Shown one piece after another: positions 44,991 through 54,115 of a DNA stretch of 64,000 nt (position 1 is the first letter of the stretch; every line of letters begins with the position of its first letter). The stretch comes from Isoptericola sp. BMS4 (GTDB taxonomy: Bacteria > Actinomycetota > Actinomycetes > Actinomycetales > Cellulomonadaceae). Under the pieces are notes generated by a model that ran no database searches, was not told the DNA's origin, and saw nothing but the letters and a program-made list of their open reading frames with translations. Location: contig NZ_SIRP01000001.1 of the NCBI RefSeq assembly GCF_011634835.1, forward strand, positions 3,096,970 to 3,160,969, written 5' to 3'. The translations under genes were made by a program, and so were the position numbers.

Positions 44991-45581
44991 TCAGGGCCGG
45001 CCCGCGGGCTCCGCGAAGTGCACCGCCGTGCCGCCGTACGTCTTGGTCGCGATGGGAGCGAGCCCCGTGGGCCAGGCGGGCTCGCCGCTGCGGGTCGCCC
45101 GCTCGACGGCGATCACGGCGTCGCGCGCGAGGACGCCCGGGGTCGCGAGGTCGGCCAGGATCCGGTCCAGGGTGGCGCCGGGCAGGTCGTAGGGCGGGTC
45201 GAGCAGCACCAGGTCGAAGGGTCCGGCGAGCGTGCCGGCCTCCGCCTCGGCCGCGAGCCGCCCGGTGCACCGCTCCGCGGGCTCCGCCAGCACCCGTACG
45301 GTCCGCCCGAGCCCCAGGTCCGCCACGTTGCGGCGCGCCACGTCGGCGGCCCGGCGGGCGGCGTCGACGAGCACGACCTCGGCCGCGCCGCGGCTGGCGG
45401 CCTCGATGCCCAGCGCCCCGGACCCGGCGAACAGGTCCAGCACGCGCGCGCCGTCCACGACGCCGTAGTGTTCGAGGCGGGAGAACACCGCCTCGCGCAC
45501 CCGCTCGCTCGTGGGCCGGGTGCCCGACGGCGGCACGGCGATGCCGCGGCCGCCGACCGACCCGGCGACGATCCTGGTCAT
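44991..45581 (-). CDS. rsmD: 16S rRNA (guanine-966 N2) methyltransferase
   Basis: 196 residues. It begins MTRIVAGSVGGRGIAVPPSG, followed by LDLFAGSGALGIEAASRGA (SAM motif I) and LVLLDPPYDLP (catalytic motif IV), the RsmD pattern. It methylates G966 of 16S rRNA. It is encoded between recG and coaD, the conserved order. Confidence 0.95.
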   Translation of the reverse strand: MTRIVAGSVGGRGIAVPPSGTRPTSERVREAVFSRLEHYGVVDGARVLDLFAGSGALGIEAASRGAAEVVLVDAARRAADVARRNVADLGLGRTVRVLAEPAERCTGRLAAEAEAGTLAGPFDLVLLDPPYDLPGATLDRILADLATPGVLARDAVIAVERATRSGEPAWPTGLAPIATKTYGGTAVHFAEPAGRP

Positions 45582-45618
45582 GGCTCAGCCCTCACGACCG
45601 TCGAGGATAGGTCACCCG

Positions 45619-47874
45619 TCACGCGCGCTCGAGGAACTCCTCCTGCTCCTCGTCGAGCTGCTCCGCGATCGCCCCTGCGAGCTCCGGGTGGTCCGTGAGG
45701 TCGGGGTCGGCCGCCACGACGGCGGTCGCCTCGGTGCGCGCGTCGGCGATGAGGTCGGCGTCGGCGACGACCCGCAGCAGCCGCAGCGAGCTCGACCTGC
45801 CCGACTGCGCGGCACCGAGCACGTCGCCCTCGGAGCGCAGCTCCAGGTCGAGGGCCGCGAGCTCGAAGCCGTCGGTGGTGCGTGCGAGCGCCTCGACGCG
45901 CGCCGCGGCCGGCGTCCCCGGGCGCGCGGTCGACACCAGGAGGCACAGGCCCGGGTCGGCTCCACGGCCGACCCGGCCGCGGAGCTGGTGCAGCTGGGAG
46001 ACGCCGAACCTGTCGGCGTCGAAGATCACCATCACGGTGGCCTGCGGCACGTCGACGCCCACCTCGACCACGGTCGTGGACACCAGCACGGGCGCGGCAC
46101 CCGAGGCGAAGCGCGCCATCGCCTCGTCCTTGTCGGCGGGCGCCATCTGCCCGTGCAGCACGCCGATCTCCACGCCGTCGAGCCGGGGCAGCTCCCGCAG
46201 CGACTCGGCGACCTCGAGCACGGCCCGCAGGGGCGCCCGCTCGTCGCCGGCGTCGGGCCCGGCGACGTCGAGGAACTCGGGCACCTCGTCGAAGTCGCCG
46301 TCGCCCGTGCCCTTCGCCCCGGCCCCGCCCTCGTCGTCCGGGTGGATGCGAGGGCAGACCACGTAGGCGCGCCGGCCGGCGTCCACCTCCTCGCGCACGC
46401 GGTCCCAGACCCGCTCGATCCAGCGGGGGTTGTCGGCGGGGACCACGTGGGAGGTGATGCCGGACCGGCCCGCCGGCACCTCGGACAGCGTCGAGGTCTC
46501 GAGGTCGCCGAAGACGGTCATCGCGACCGTGCGCGGGATCGGGGTGGCGGTCATGACGAGCAGGTGCGGGGCGCTGCGCGCCTTGGCCCGCAGCGCGTCG
46601 CGCTGCTCGACGCCGAACCGGTGCTGCTCGTCCACGACGACGAGACCGAGGTCGGCGAACTGCACCTGGTCGCCGAGCAGGGCGTGGGTGCCCACGACGA
46701 TCCCGGCCTCGCCGCTCGCCGCGGCCAGCAGGGACTCCTTGCGCGCGGCCGCGGGCTGCGAGCCCGTCAGCAGGGCCACACGGGTGCCGTTCGCCGCGCC
46801 GCCGAGGAGCCCGCCCTCGGCGAGCGGGCCCAGCATCCGGCGCAGGGAGCGGGCGTGCTGCGCGGCCAGCACCTCGGTCGGGGCGAGCAGCGCGGCCTGC
46901 CCGCCGGCGTCGACGACCTGGAGCATGGCCCGCAGCGCGACCACGGTCTTGCCGGAGCCGACCTCGCCCTGCAGCAGCCGCTGCATGGGCCGCGGCCGCG
47001 CCAGCTCGGCGGCGATCTCCTCGCCGACGGAGCGCTGCCCCTGCGTGAGGGTGAACGGCAGCGCCGCGTCGAAGTCGGCGAGCAGGCTCGCCTCGTCGTC
47101 GCCCCGCGGGGGCCGGGCGGTCGCCGCCTCGGTGCTGACGCGGGCACGGCGCTGCGCGAGCACCGACTGGAGTACGAACGCCTCCTCGAAGCGCAGGCGG
47201 CGCCTGCCCTCCTGCCAGTCCGTGTCCGTGCCCGGCACGTGCACGGCCCGCAGGGCGTCCAGGCGGGAGCCCAGCCCGAGGCGCGCACGGACCTCCTCGG
47301 GGACGGGGTCGGGGACGTCGGCCGCGGTGAGCGGGTCGAGCACGGTGCGCACGGCGCGCTGGATCCGCCAGGTCGGCACGGACGCCGTCGCCGGGTAGAT
47401 CGGGATGGGCCGGGAGGCCTCGATCATGGCCTCCTCGTCGTCGTCCGCGTGCACGCCCACCAGGACGTAGTCCGGGTGGGTCAGCTGGCGCCGGCCCCGG
47501 TACTCGGAGACCACGCCGGTGAAGAGCCCCGACCGGCCCGGCCGCAGCCGGTCCTCGTGCGGGCGCAGCGCGCCGGCGCGCTTGGCGAAGAAGGTCAGGG
47601 CGAGCTGGCCGTGCCCGTCGGTGACCGTGGCCTGCAGCAGCGCGCCGCCGCGCGAGCGCATCTGCCGCACGGTCGCGCTCTGCACGCGCGCCATCACGGT
47701 CACGTGCTCGCCGAGCTGCAGCTGCTCCATGTCGGTGAGCCGGCCGGGCTCGGAGTACCGCCGCGGGTAGTGCCGCAGCAGGTCGTCCACCGTGACGATC
47801 CCCATCGCGGCCAGCGGGCCGGCGGCGCGCTTGCCGAGGGTGGTCGTCAGCGGCTCGGTGAGGCGCGCGGTCAC
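45619..47874 (-). CDS. recG: ATP-dependent DNA helicase RecG
   Basis: 751 residues. An N-terminal wedge/OB domain (DDLLRHYPRRYSEPGRL) is followed by the SF2 motor: Walker A LQGEVGSGKTVVA, DEQH in VVVDEQHRFGVEQRD, MTATPIPRT, and the late motifs STTVVEVGVDVP and GRVGRGADPGLC. RecG remodels stalled forks. The GTG start forms a GTGA overlap with the stop of the upstream DAK gene. Between motifs IV and V there is an acidic insertion (PDDEGGAGAKGTGDGDFD) that is longer than in E. coli. Confidence 0.95.
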   Translation of the reverse strand: MTARLTEPLTTTLGKRAAGPLAAMGIVTVDDLLRHYPRRYSEPGRLTDMEQLQLGEHVTVMARVQSATVRQMRSRGGALLQATVTDGHGQLALTFFAKRAGALRPHEDRLRPGRSGLFTGVVSEYRGRRQLTHPDYVLVGVHADDDEEAMIEASRPIPIYPATASVPTWRIQRAVRTVLDPLTAADVPDPVPEEVRARLGLGSRLDALRAVHVPGTDTDWQEGRRRLRFEEAFVLQSVLAQRRARVSTEAATARPPRGDDEASLLADFDAALPFTLTQGQRSVGEEIAAELARPRPMQRLLQGEVGSGKTVVALRAMLQVVDAGGQAALLAPTEVLAAQHARSLRRMLGPLAEGGLLGGAANGTRVALLTGSQPAAARKESLLAAASGEAGIVVGTHALLGDQVQFADLGLVVVDEQHRFGVEQRDALRAKARSAPHLLVMTATPIPRTVAMTVFGDLETSTLSEVPAGRSGITSHVVPADNPRWIERVWDRVREEVDAGRRAYVVCPRIHPDDEGGAGAKGTGDGDFDEVPEFLDVAGPDAGDERAPLRAVLEVAESLRELPRLDGVEIGVLHGQMAPADKDEAMARFASGAAPVLVSTTVVEVGVDVPQATVMVIFDADRFGVSQLHQLRGRVGRGADPGLCLLVSTARPGTPAAARVEALARTTDGFELAALDLELRSEGDVLGAAQSGRSSSLRLLRVVADADLIADARTEATAVVAADPDLTDHPELAGAIAEQLDEEQEEFLERA

Positions 47875-49658
47875 GGGACCACCCCCTCCGGGGTGCCGGG
47901 GGCCTCGCCCTCGACGAGCGGCTCGACGCCGATCCCGACGCGGTCCCCCGGCCTCCCGGTGCGCATCACGACGACGTCCGCGCCGCCCGAGACGGCCTCG
48001 GCACGCGCCGCCAGCATCTGCACCGTGGCCTCGGGCACGGCCTCGTCGGGCAGGAGGGTCACGATGGCGGTGGGCGAGCCCGCCACGAGCCGCTTGACGA
48101 TGGCGCCCACCGCGACCGCGGGCCCCGCGCCGACACGCAGCCCGGTCACGACCTCGCGCACGGCCGCCGGCACGTCGACGGTGCCGTCGTCCGCGCGGGC
48201 GTCGTCCAGCGCCGCCGCCAGCGCGGACATCCCGGACACGATGTGGGCGTCGCTCGGCGCCGGGACCGTGACGATCTCCGGCGGCGGGGAGCCGCCGGGG
48301 TCGGCGGCCGCGGCGACGAGGGCGGGCATCCCCGCGAGGAGCCGGTCGGGCGCGAGCACGAGCACGTGCGGCGTGCCGGCGCCGAGCGCCGCCGCGGCGA
48401 GGTCGTCGGCGGTCGGGGGCACGTCCAGGTCGAGCACCACGACGGCCCCGGCGCGGGCGAGCTCGGCGGCGAGCGCCGGCGCGCCCGTCGTCACCACGAC
48501 CGTCCACCGCTCGGGCGGGACGGCCAGGTGGCGCACCGACACCCGGGACACGGCCCCGCGCGAGACCCACCGCCGGGCCACGCCCAGCGCCGCGTCGAGG
48601 TCCGCGGTGTGCACATGCGCCTGCCAGAGGGACTCCTGGGTGGCGGGCCGCGCCGCCCCGGGCTCCGTGCCCGACCCGCCGGTGCCCTCGTCCGTCTCCT
48701 CGTGTCCCGTGGTGTCCGTGGTGTCCGCGGTCTCGCCGCCGCCGACGACCACCACGGAGCTGCCGACGTCGTCGAGGTCGGCGCGCAGGGCGTCGGCCAC
48801 CGCGCCCGGGCGGAAGCCGACCGCGGTGGCCGACCGCTCCAGCACGAACATCAGCTCGACGTCGTCGGCCGCCGCCTCCTCGGGCCGGGCGTCCGCGTCC
48901 GTGCCCGCGTCGGCGGGGGCGGCGTCCGCGGGCTCGGCGTACCCCCGCAGGTCCATGTCCAGCAGCACGGGCGCCATGCTGCCGCCCGCCTCCGACACGG
49001 CGTCCGGCCGCTCGTCGTGCCCGGCGTCCACCTCCCGCTGCGCCGCGGCGAGCGAGCCGAGGACGAGCACGAGCCCGCAGGCCCCGGCGTCGAGGACGCC
49101 GGCGGCGCGCAGGGCGGCGAGCGTCCCGACGCTGCGGAGCGCGGCCTCGCGCGCCCCGCGGCGCGCGGCGTCGAGCACCGACAGGCGGGCGGGTGCGCCC
49201 AGCGGCCCCACCATCCCCCCGGCCTCGACATGCCGCGCGGACGCGGCGGCGGAGTCCGCGGCGGTGAGGATCGTGCCGGGAACCGGGTGGGCGACGGCCT
49301 GGCGCGCGGAGCGGGCGGCGACGTCCAGGGCGAGCCCGAGCGAGTCCCCCCGCGTCGCGGCCACGGTCAGGCCGCGGAGCCACTCGCTGAGGATCACCCC
49401 CGAGTTGCCCCGGGCGCCGAGCAGCGCGGACCGCGCCGCCAGCCGCAGCAGCCGCGCCCCGCCGGCGTCGGCGGGGGCGTCGCGGACCGCGGACGCCGCC
49501 TCCCGGGTGGTGAGGTACATGTTGGTGCCGGTGTCCCCGTCGGCCACGGGGAAGACGTTGACCCCGTCCAGCTCGCCGCGCGCCGCGGCGAGGGCGTCGG
49601 CGGCGGTGCGGAGCCACGAACGCACGACGGGCGCGGCGAGAAGCTCGGGCTGATCCAC
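47871..49658 (-). CDS. DAK2-domain protein, FakA/YloV-like
   Basis: 595 residues. The N-terminal DhaL domain has ADGDTGTNM (near residue 42) and GNSGVILSEWL (near 85), and the C-terminal region has the FakA-type domain. FakA with a DegV-like FakB phosphorylates exogenous fatty acids. No DegV gene is adjacent. A low-complexity acidic stretch (GGGETADTTDTTGHEETDE) lies near residue 310. It overlaps recG (GTGA), and the order rpmB, DAK, recG, rsmD, coaD is typical of actinobacteria and firmicutes. Confidence 0.88.
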   Translation of the reverse strand: MDQPELLAAPVVRSWLRTAADALAAARGELDGVNVFPVADGDTGTNMYLTTREAASAVRDAPADAGGARLLRLAARSALLGARGNSGVILSEWLRGLTVAATRGDSLGLALDVAARSARQAVAHPVPGTILTAADSAAASARHVEAGGMVGPLGAPARLSVLDAARRGAREAALRSVGTLAALRAAGVLDAGACGLVLVLGSLAAAQREVDAGHDERPDAVSEAGGSMAPVLLDMDLRGYAEPADAAPADAGTDADARPEEAAADDVELMFVLERSATAVGFRPGAVADALRADLDDVGSSVVVVGGGETADTTDTTGHEETDEGTGGSGTEPGAARPATQESLWQAHVHTADLDAALGVARRWVSRGAVSRVSVRHLAVPPERWTVVVTTGAPALAAELARAGAVVVLDLDVPPTADDLAAAALGAGTPHVLVLAPDRLLAGMPALVAAAADPGGSPPPEIVTVPAPSDAHIVSGMSALAAALDDARADDGTVDVPAAVREVVTGLRVGAGPAVAVGAIVKRLVAGSPTAIVTLLPDEAVPEATVQMLAARAEAVSGGADVVVMRTGRPGDRVGIGVEPLVEGEAPGTPEGVVP

Positions 49659-49823
49659 GCCCCCACGGTAGCGGCGGGGGGCGGTGACCGGACCCACGTT
49701 GAGGGGCACCGCTCGCATCGGCTATCCTCGTGTGGTTGCCCGGCCGGTCCGGGCTCCCCCAGACCACCGACCTCACGTCCTGCTGCCCTGGCGCGGGACG
49801 TGCACGACGATTCAGGAGACACC

Positions 49824-50015
49824 GTGGCTGCCAACTGCGACGTCTGCGGCAAGGGCCCGGGCTTCGGGCACAGCATCTCGCACTCCCACATCCGCACGAA
49901 GCGCCGTTGGAACCCCAACATCCAGCGCGTGCGCGCCGTGGTCGCAGGCACCCCCAAGCGGGTCAACGTCTGCACCTCGTGCCTCAAGGCGGGCAAGGTC
50001 ACGCGCCAGGCGTGA
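49824..50015 (+). CDS. rpmB: 50S ribosomal protein L28
   Basis: 63 residues. GTG start (VAANCDVCGKGPGFGHSISH) with AGGAG 6 bases upstream. The Cys pairs CDVC and CTSC mark the zinc-binding (C+) form. It is divergent from the DAK gene. Two perfect hairpins follow the stop (50077-50111 and 50137-50172). Confidence 0.97.
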   Translation: MAANCDVCGKGPGFGHSISHSHIRTKRRWNPNIQRVRAVVAGTPKRVNVCTSCLKAGKVTRQA

Positions 50016-50076
50016 GCCCGAGGTGACGCGACGGGTGGGGGCCGAGGAACGAGGCATCCGCCCGCAGCAGAACCGG

Positions 50077-50111
50077 CAGGCTCACGCCTCGACAGCACAG
50101 GCGTGAGCCTG
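50077..50111 (+). terminator. hairpin downstream of rpmB (first)
   Basis: CAGGCTCACGCCT and AGGCGTGAGCCTG form a perfect 13-bp stem with a 9-base loop. The same AGGCGTGAGCC word occurs at the end of rpmB itself, so it is repeated three times in about 110 bases. Confidence 0.6.
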
Positions 50112-50136
50112 GGCCGCACCGCCGTCTCGACGTTCG

Positions 50137-50172
50137 CACGACGCCCGCCGGGCCCGCCCGGCGGGCGTCGTG
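50137..50172. terminator. hairpin downstream of rpmB (second)
   Basis: CACGACGCCCGCCGGG, loop CCCG, CCCGGCGGGCGTCGTG is a perfect 16-bp stem. It lies 121 bases after rpmB and 112 before the acetyltransferase. It has no T tract, as is common in high-GC actinobacteria. Confidence 0.7.
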
Positions 50173-50283
50173 CTGCGCACGGGCGGGTCGTCCGGCGGCC
50201 CGACGACGACCAGCGCAAAGAATTCTTGAAGCGTTCACCAATACATGTTGGCCGACGGGGTACCCGCGTGGCAGGCTGGTCAG

Positions 50284-50802
50284 ATGAGCGTGCAGACCGA
50301 CAGTGAAGTGGTGATCCGGCCCGCCGCCGCCGACGACGCGGCGAGCATCGCGCGGGTGCACCTGATCTCCTGGAAGGGCGCGTACGCGTCCGTGCTGCCG
50401 GCCGAGTACCTCGACAGCCTCGACGCCGCCGACCGGGTCGCGGAGTGGCAGCGGATCCTGGCCGAGGGCAGCGCCACGACGCTGGTCGCCGAGGGCGACG
50501 GCCGGCTGCTCGGATTCGCCAGCTACGGACCCTGCCGGGACGAGGACGCCGAGGACGGCGACCTGGAGCTGTACGCCATCTACCTCGACCCGGAGGCCTG
50601 GGGCCGCGGCGTCGCCCGCGAGCTGATGCGGACGGTCCTGGCCGACGTCCCCGACGACGTCCCGATGTCGCTGTGGGTGCTCGCGCAGAACGACCGCGCC
50701 CACCACTTCTACCGCCGGCACGGCTTCCACCCCGACGGCATCGAGCGCATCGACGACATCGCCGACGTCCCGGTCACCGAGGTGCGCTTCCGCCGCGGCT
50801 GA
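50284..50802 (+). CDS. GNAT family N-acetyltransferase
   Basis: 172 residues with the GNAT fold: VIRPAAADDAASIARVH at the start, LELYAIYLDPEAWGRGVARE (the acetyl-CoA loop region, Q/R-x-x-GxG/A-like as WGRGVA) and AHHFYRRHGFHPDG near the end. Substrate unknown. ATG at 50284 fits the family start; an ATG 39 bases upstream is not supported. It is convergent with thiL, with 21 bases between. Confidence 0.85.
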   Translation: MSVQTDSEVVIRPAAADDAASIARVHLISWKGAYASVLPAEYLDSLDAADRVAEWQRILAEGSATTLVAEGDGRLLGFASYGPCRDEDAEDGDLELYAIYLDPEAWGRGVARELMRTVLADVPDDVPMSLWVLAQNDRAHHFYRRHGFHPDGIERIDDIADVPVTEVRFRRG

Positions 50803-50823
50803 CGCCGCCCGGCCGACGGCCCG

Positions 50824-51882
50824 CTACCTCTCGAAGTGGTCCCAGCCGGGCCGGAGAGAAGGCACGGCGCCGTCGACGGTGGCCCGCGGCCCGTCGGCCG
50901 CCGACTCGCGTACCCGCCCGAGACGCCGGAACCCGGCCGGCAGCTCCGTCCCCGCGGGGAACGTGGCGAGCAGCCCGTGGTCCTCCCCGCCGCTCAGCAC
51001 CCACGCGAGCGCGGCGTCGTCGCCGAGCCCCAGCAGGCGGGCGGCGGGCGCGACGTCCGCGGCCGCCGCGGCCAGTGCTCCGGCCTCCAGGTCCACCACG
51101 ACACCGCTCGCGGCCGCCACACGGCCCGCGTCCCGCAGCAGCCCGTCGGAGACGTCGAGCATCGCGGTCGCCCCGGCGTCGGCCGCCGCGGGCCCGGCGG
51201 CGAGCGGCGCCCGGGGACGCAGGTAGCCGGCGACGCACCGCTCGGCCGCGCCGCCGGGTCCGCCCGCGCCCTCGGGCCCGGCGCCCTCTGCGGCACCGCC
51301 CCCGACGCCGCCCTGCAGGAGCGCCAGCCCCGCCGCCGACCGCCCGAGCACCCCCGCGTGGGCGACGACGTCGCCCGGCCGCGCACCCGAGCGCAGGACC
51401 GGGTCCCGGCCGGACAGGTCGCCGTGCGCCGTCACCGCGACGACCACCGCGTCCCCGCCGGACAGGTCGCCCCCGACGACCGCCGCGCCGACGGGGGCGC
51501 ACGCGTCGGCCAGGCCGCGCGCCAGGCCGGTGACCCAGTCGACGGGCAGGTCCCCCGGCACGACCAGGGAGACCACGAGCGAGGTCGGCACCGCCCCCAT
51601 CGCGGCCACGTCGGCGAGGTTCTGCACGGCCGCGCGCGCCCCGACGTCGTACCCGGTCGACCAGCGGCGGCGGAAGTGCCTGTCCTCGACGAGCACGTCG
51701 GTCGTCACCACGAACCGGCCGTCCGGGGCCGCCACGACGGCCGCGTCGTCGCCGGGACCCAGCAGGGTCGCCGATCCCGCAGGCAGCAGCGGGAACACCC
51801 GGGCAAGGAGGGCGGTCTCGGACAGGTCGCGCACGAGCGGCGCGCTCGCGCCGGGCGCGTCGGTGGCGTCGGTCACGGGCAC
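50824..51882 (-). CDS. thiL: thiamine-monophosphate kinase
   Basis: 352 residues. The signature LLGPGDDAAVVAAPDGRFVV and the later DVSDGLLRDAGRVAAASG match ThiL, which makes thiamine diphosphate from the monophosphate. It has a Gly/Ala-rich insertion (GGVGGGAAEGAGPEGAGGPGG) near residue 215 not seen in E. coli. It is divergent from the DUF3515 lipoprotein, an order common in actinobacteria. Confidence 0.93.
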   Translation of the reverse strand: MPVTDATDAPGASAPLVRDLSETALLARVFPLLPAGSATLLGPGDDAAVVAAPDGRFVVTTDVLVEDRHFRRRWSTGYDVGARAAVQNLADVAAMGAVPTSLVVSLVVPGDLPVDWVTGLARGLADACAPVGAAVVGGDLSGGDAVVVAVTAHGDLSGRDPVLRSGARPGDVVAHAGVLGRSAAGLALLQGGVGGGAAEGAGPEGAGGPGGAAERCVAGYLRPRAPLAAGPAAADAGATAMLDVSDGLLRDAGRVAAASGVVVDLEAGALAAAAADVAPAARLLGLGDDAALAWVLSGGEDHGLLATFPAGTELPAGFRRLGRVRESAADGPRATVDGAVPSLRPGWDHFER

Positions 51883-51928
51883 GACCCTAAGCGGTCTTCC
51901 TCGCCCGCCCGGCGGGTACCGTGGTCAC

Positions 51929-52411
51929 GTGCTCGGACGCCCCCTCTCCCGCCGTGCCGCGGCCGCCGCGCTCGGCGCGCTCGCCGTCGTGCCGCTGGCC
52001 GCGTGCACCCCGATGATCGGCGCCTCGCCGGCTCCGGACGCGGCGAACCCCGACTGCGCCCCGGTGATGCTCGCGCTGCCCGACACGCTCGCGGGCGACC
52101 TGGACCGGGCGAAGACCAACGCGCAGGCGACCGCCGCGTGGGGCGAGCCCGGCGCCGCGGTCACGCTGCGCTGCGGCGTCACCCCTCCCGGCCCGTCGGC
52201 GGACTGCCAGTCCGTGGAGGGCCCGAAGGGCTCGGTGGACTGGATCGTCCAGGCCTCGGAGGACGGCACGTGGCGGTTCGCGTCGTACGGGCGCGACCCG
52301 GCGGTCGAGGTCGTCGTGCCGCCCGCCGTGACGGCCGACCACTCCACGTCTTTCATCGCGGACCTGGGACAGGCCGTCGGCACCGTCGAACCCACCGCCA
52401 CCTGCTCCTGA
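51929..52411 (+). CDS. DUF3515 lipoprotein
   Basis: 160 residues. The N-terminus has a signal peptide ending in a lipobox (ALAVVPLAACT), so the mature protein is lipid-anchored at the Cys near residue 26. The rest contains the DUF3515 pattern ending with VEVVVPPAVTADHSTSFIAD. Function unknown to me. The GTG start (VLGRPLSRR) is taken because the signal sequence begins there. Confidence 0.82.
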   Translation: MLGRPLSRRAAAAALGALAVVPLAACTPMIGASPAPDAANPDCAPVMLALPDTLAGDLDRAKTNAQATAAWGEPGAAVTLRCGVTPPGPSADCQSVEGPKGSVDWIVQASEDGTWRFASYGRDPAVEVVVPPAVTADHSTSFIADLGQAVGTVEPTATCS

Positions 52412-52466
52412 CCCGCCGACACGGTGCCCTCGGCCCCGTGTCAGTAGCCCGTGGCAGGCTCCCGGC

Positions 52467-52886
52467 ATGGATCAGCGCCTGAGCCTCGTCACCCTCGTCG
52501 TCGCCGACCTCGCCGCCACGCGGCGCTTCTACCGCGACGGGCTGGGCTGGGAGCCCTTCATGGACGTGGCCGAGGAGGTGCTGATGCTGCGGGTCGGAGA
52601 GCACCTGCTGCTGTCCCTGTGGGACGAGGCGGCGGCGCTCGAGGAGATCGGCCCGGTGACCCGCGGCGGCACTCCCCCGGTGACGCTCGCCCACAACGTC
52701 GGGGCCCCGGAGCAGGTCGATGCCGTGCTCGCGGACGCCCGCCGGGCGGGCGCCCCCACGGTGTCCGACGCGACGCAGCGCGAGTGGGGCGGCTACTCCG
52801 GGTACTTCACCGACCCGGACGGGTTCATGTGGGAGGTGGCCTACGCGCCCGGCCCGGTGGGCGACCTCGTCGTGCCGCGGGCCTGA
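52467..52886 (+). CDS. VOC family protein (glyoxalase-like)
   Basis: 139 residues with a vicinal oxygen chelate fold: LSLVTLVVADLAATRRFYRD at the start, and GYSGYFTDPDGFMWEVAYAP near the end, containing the metal-binding Glu of the DPDGxxWE motif. Members include glyoxalases and dioxygenases; substrate unknown. It follows the lipoprotein on the same strand. Confidence 0.85.
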   Translation: MDQRLSLVTLVVADLAATRRFYRDGLGWEPFMDVAEEVLMLRVGEHLLLSLWDEAAALEEIGPVTRGGTPPVTLAHNVGAPEQVDAVLADARRAGAPTVSDATQREWGGYSGYFTDPDGFMWEVAYAPGPVGDLVVPRA

Positions 52887-52922
52887 CCGGCGCCCGACCG
52901 GCCCACGCTCGGCGCAGGCCGC

Positions 52923-54104
52923 TCAGCGCAGGCCGGTCGGGCGTCGCAGGGCGAGCTGCACGAGCTCGTCCACCAGCTCGGGGTACGTCATGCCCGAGGC
53001 CTCCCACATGCGCGGGTACATCGAGAACGGGGTGAACCCGGGCATCGTGTTGATCTCGTTGACGATCACGCGCTCGTCGGGCGTGACGAAGACGTCCACC
53101 CGGGACAGCCCCTCGGCCTCGACCGCCTCGAAGGTGCGCACCGCCGCCGCCCGGACCTCCGCGACGACGTGCTCGGGCAGGTCGGCCGGGCAGCGCAGGT
53201 CCACGTGCTCCTCGTCGAGGTACTTGGCCTCGAAGTCGTAGAACGTGTGGCTGTCGTGGTCGACGACGATCTCGCCCGGCAGGGACGCCCGGGGGGCGCC
53301 GCCGTCGCGTCCGCCGAGCACGGCGCACTCGATCTCGCGGCCCTCGATCCCGGCCTCCACGATCACCTTGGGGTCGTGCCGCTGGGCGGCCGCGACCGCG
53401 GCCGGCAGGTCGACGAGGTCGTCGACCCGGGTGATGCCGAGCGACGACCCGGCCCGCGCGGGCTTGACGAACAGCGGCAGGCCGAGGGGCTTGACGGCGG
53501 CCAGCACGGCCTCGCGGTCCCGCTCCCAGGCTCCGGGGCGGATCACGGTGTACGGCCCGACGGCCAGGCCCTCCCCCGCGAGCACCAGCTTCATGAAGTG
53601 CTTGTCCATGCCGACCGCCGAGGCCAGCACGCCCGCGCCCACGTAGTGGACGTCGGCGAGCTCGAGCAGACCCTGCACGGTCCCGTCCTCGCCGAAGGGC
53701 CCGTGCAGCACGGGGAAGACGACGTCGACGTCACCGAGGACGGCCGGCACCTGCCCGGGCTCGAGCACCCGCAGCGACCGCTCGCCCCGGGCCAGGGAGA
53801 GGACCACCTCGGCGCCCGACTCGGCCGTGACCTCGGGCAGGTGCCCGTCGGTGATCTGCCAGCGCTCCGGGTCGTCCGCCGCGAGCACCCACCGGCCCTC
53901 GCGGGTGATGCCGACGGGGATCACGTCGTAGCGGTCGCGGTCGATCGCGCGCAGCACCCCGGCCGCGGTCGCGGCGGAGACGGCGTGCTCGCCCGACCGG
54001 CCCCCGAACAGCACGGCGACGCGCGTCCTGCGCGGCGCGCCACCGCCCTCGGGGACGGCGGGGACCGGGCTGGTGGTGGACTCGGGGGTGGCGTCGGCGG
54101 ACAT
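52923..54104 (-). CDS. ddl: D-alanine--D-alanine ligase
   Basis: 393 residues of the ATP-grasp family: RTRVAVLFGGRSGEHAVSAA, VFPVLHGPFGEDGTVQGLLE, KPARAGSSLGITRV and the metal site VNEINTMPGFTPFSMYP. Ddl makes the D-Ala-D-Ala dipeptide for peptidoglycan. An N-terminal Pro/Glu/Gly-rich extension of about 25 residues is present. The ATG at 54104 is chosen. It lies 11 bases after the stop of the acyl-CoA ligase. Confidence 0.94.
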   Translation of the reverse strand: MSADATPESTTSPVPAVPEGGGAPRRTRVAVLFGGRSGEHAVSAATAAGVLRAIDRDRYDVIPVGITREGRWVLAADDPERWQITDGHLPEVTAESGAEVVLSLARGERSLRVLEPGQVPAVLGDVDVVFPVLHGPFGEDGTVQGLLELADVHYVGAGVLASAVGMDKHFMKLVLAGEGLAVGPYTVIRPGAWERDREAVLAAVKPLGLPLFVKPARAGSSLGITRVDDLVDLPAAVAAAQRHDPKVIVEAGIEGREIECAVLGGRDGGAPRASLPGEIVVDHDSHTFYDFEAKYLDEEHVDLRCPADLPEHVVAEVRAAAVRTFEAVEAEGLSRVDVFVTPDERVIVNEINTMPGFTPFSMYPRMWEASGMTYPELVDELVQLALRRPTGLR

Positions 54105-54115
54105 CGCGCCCCAAC

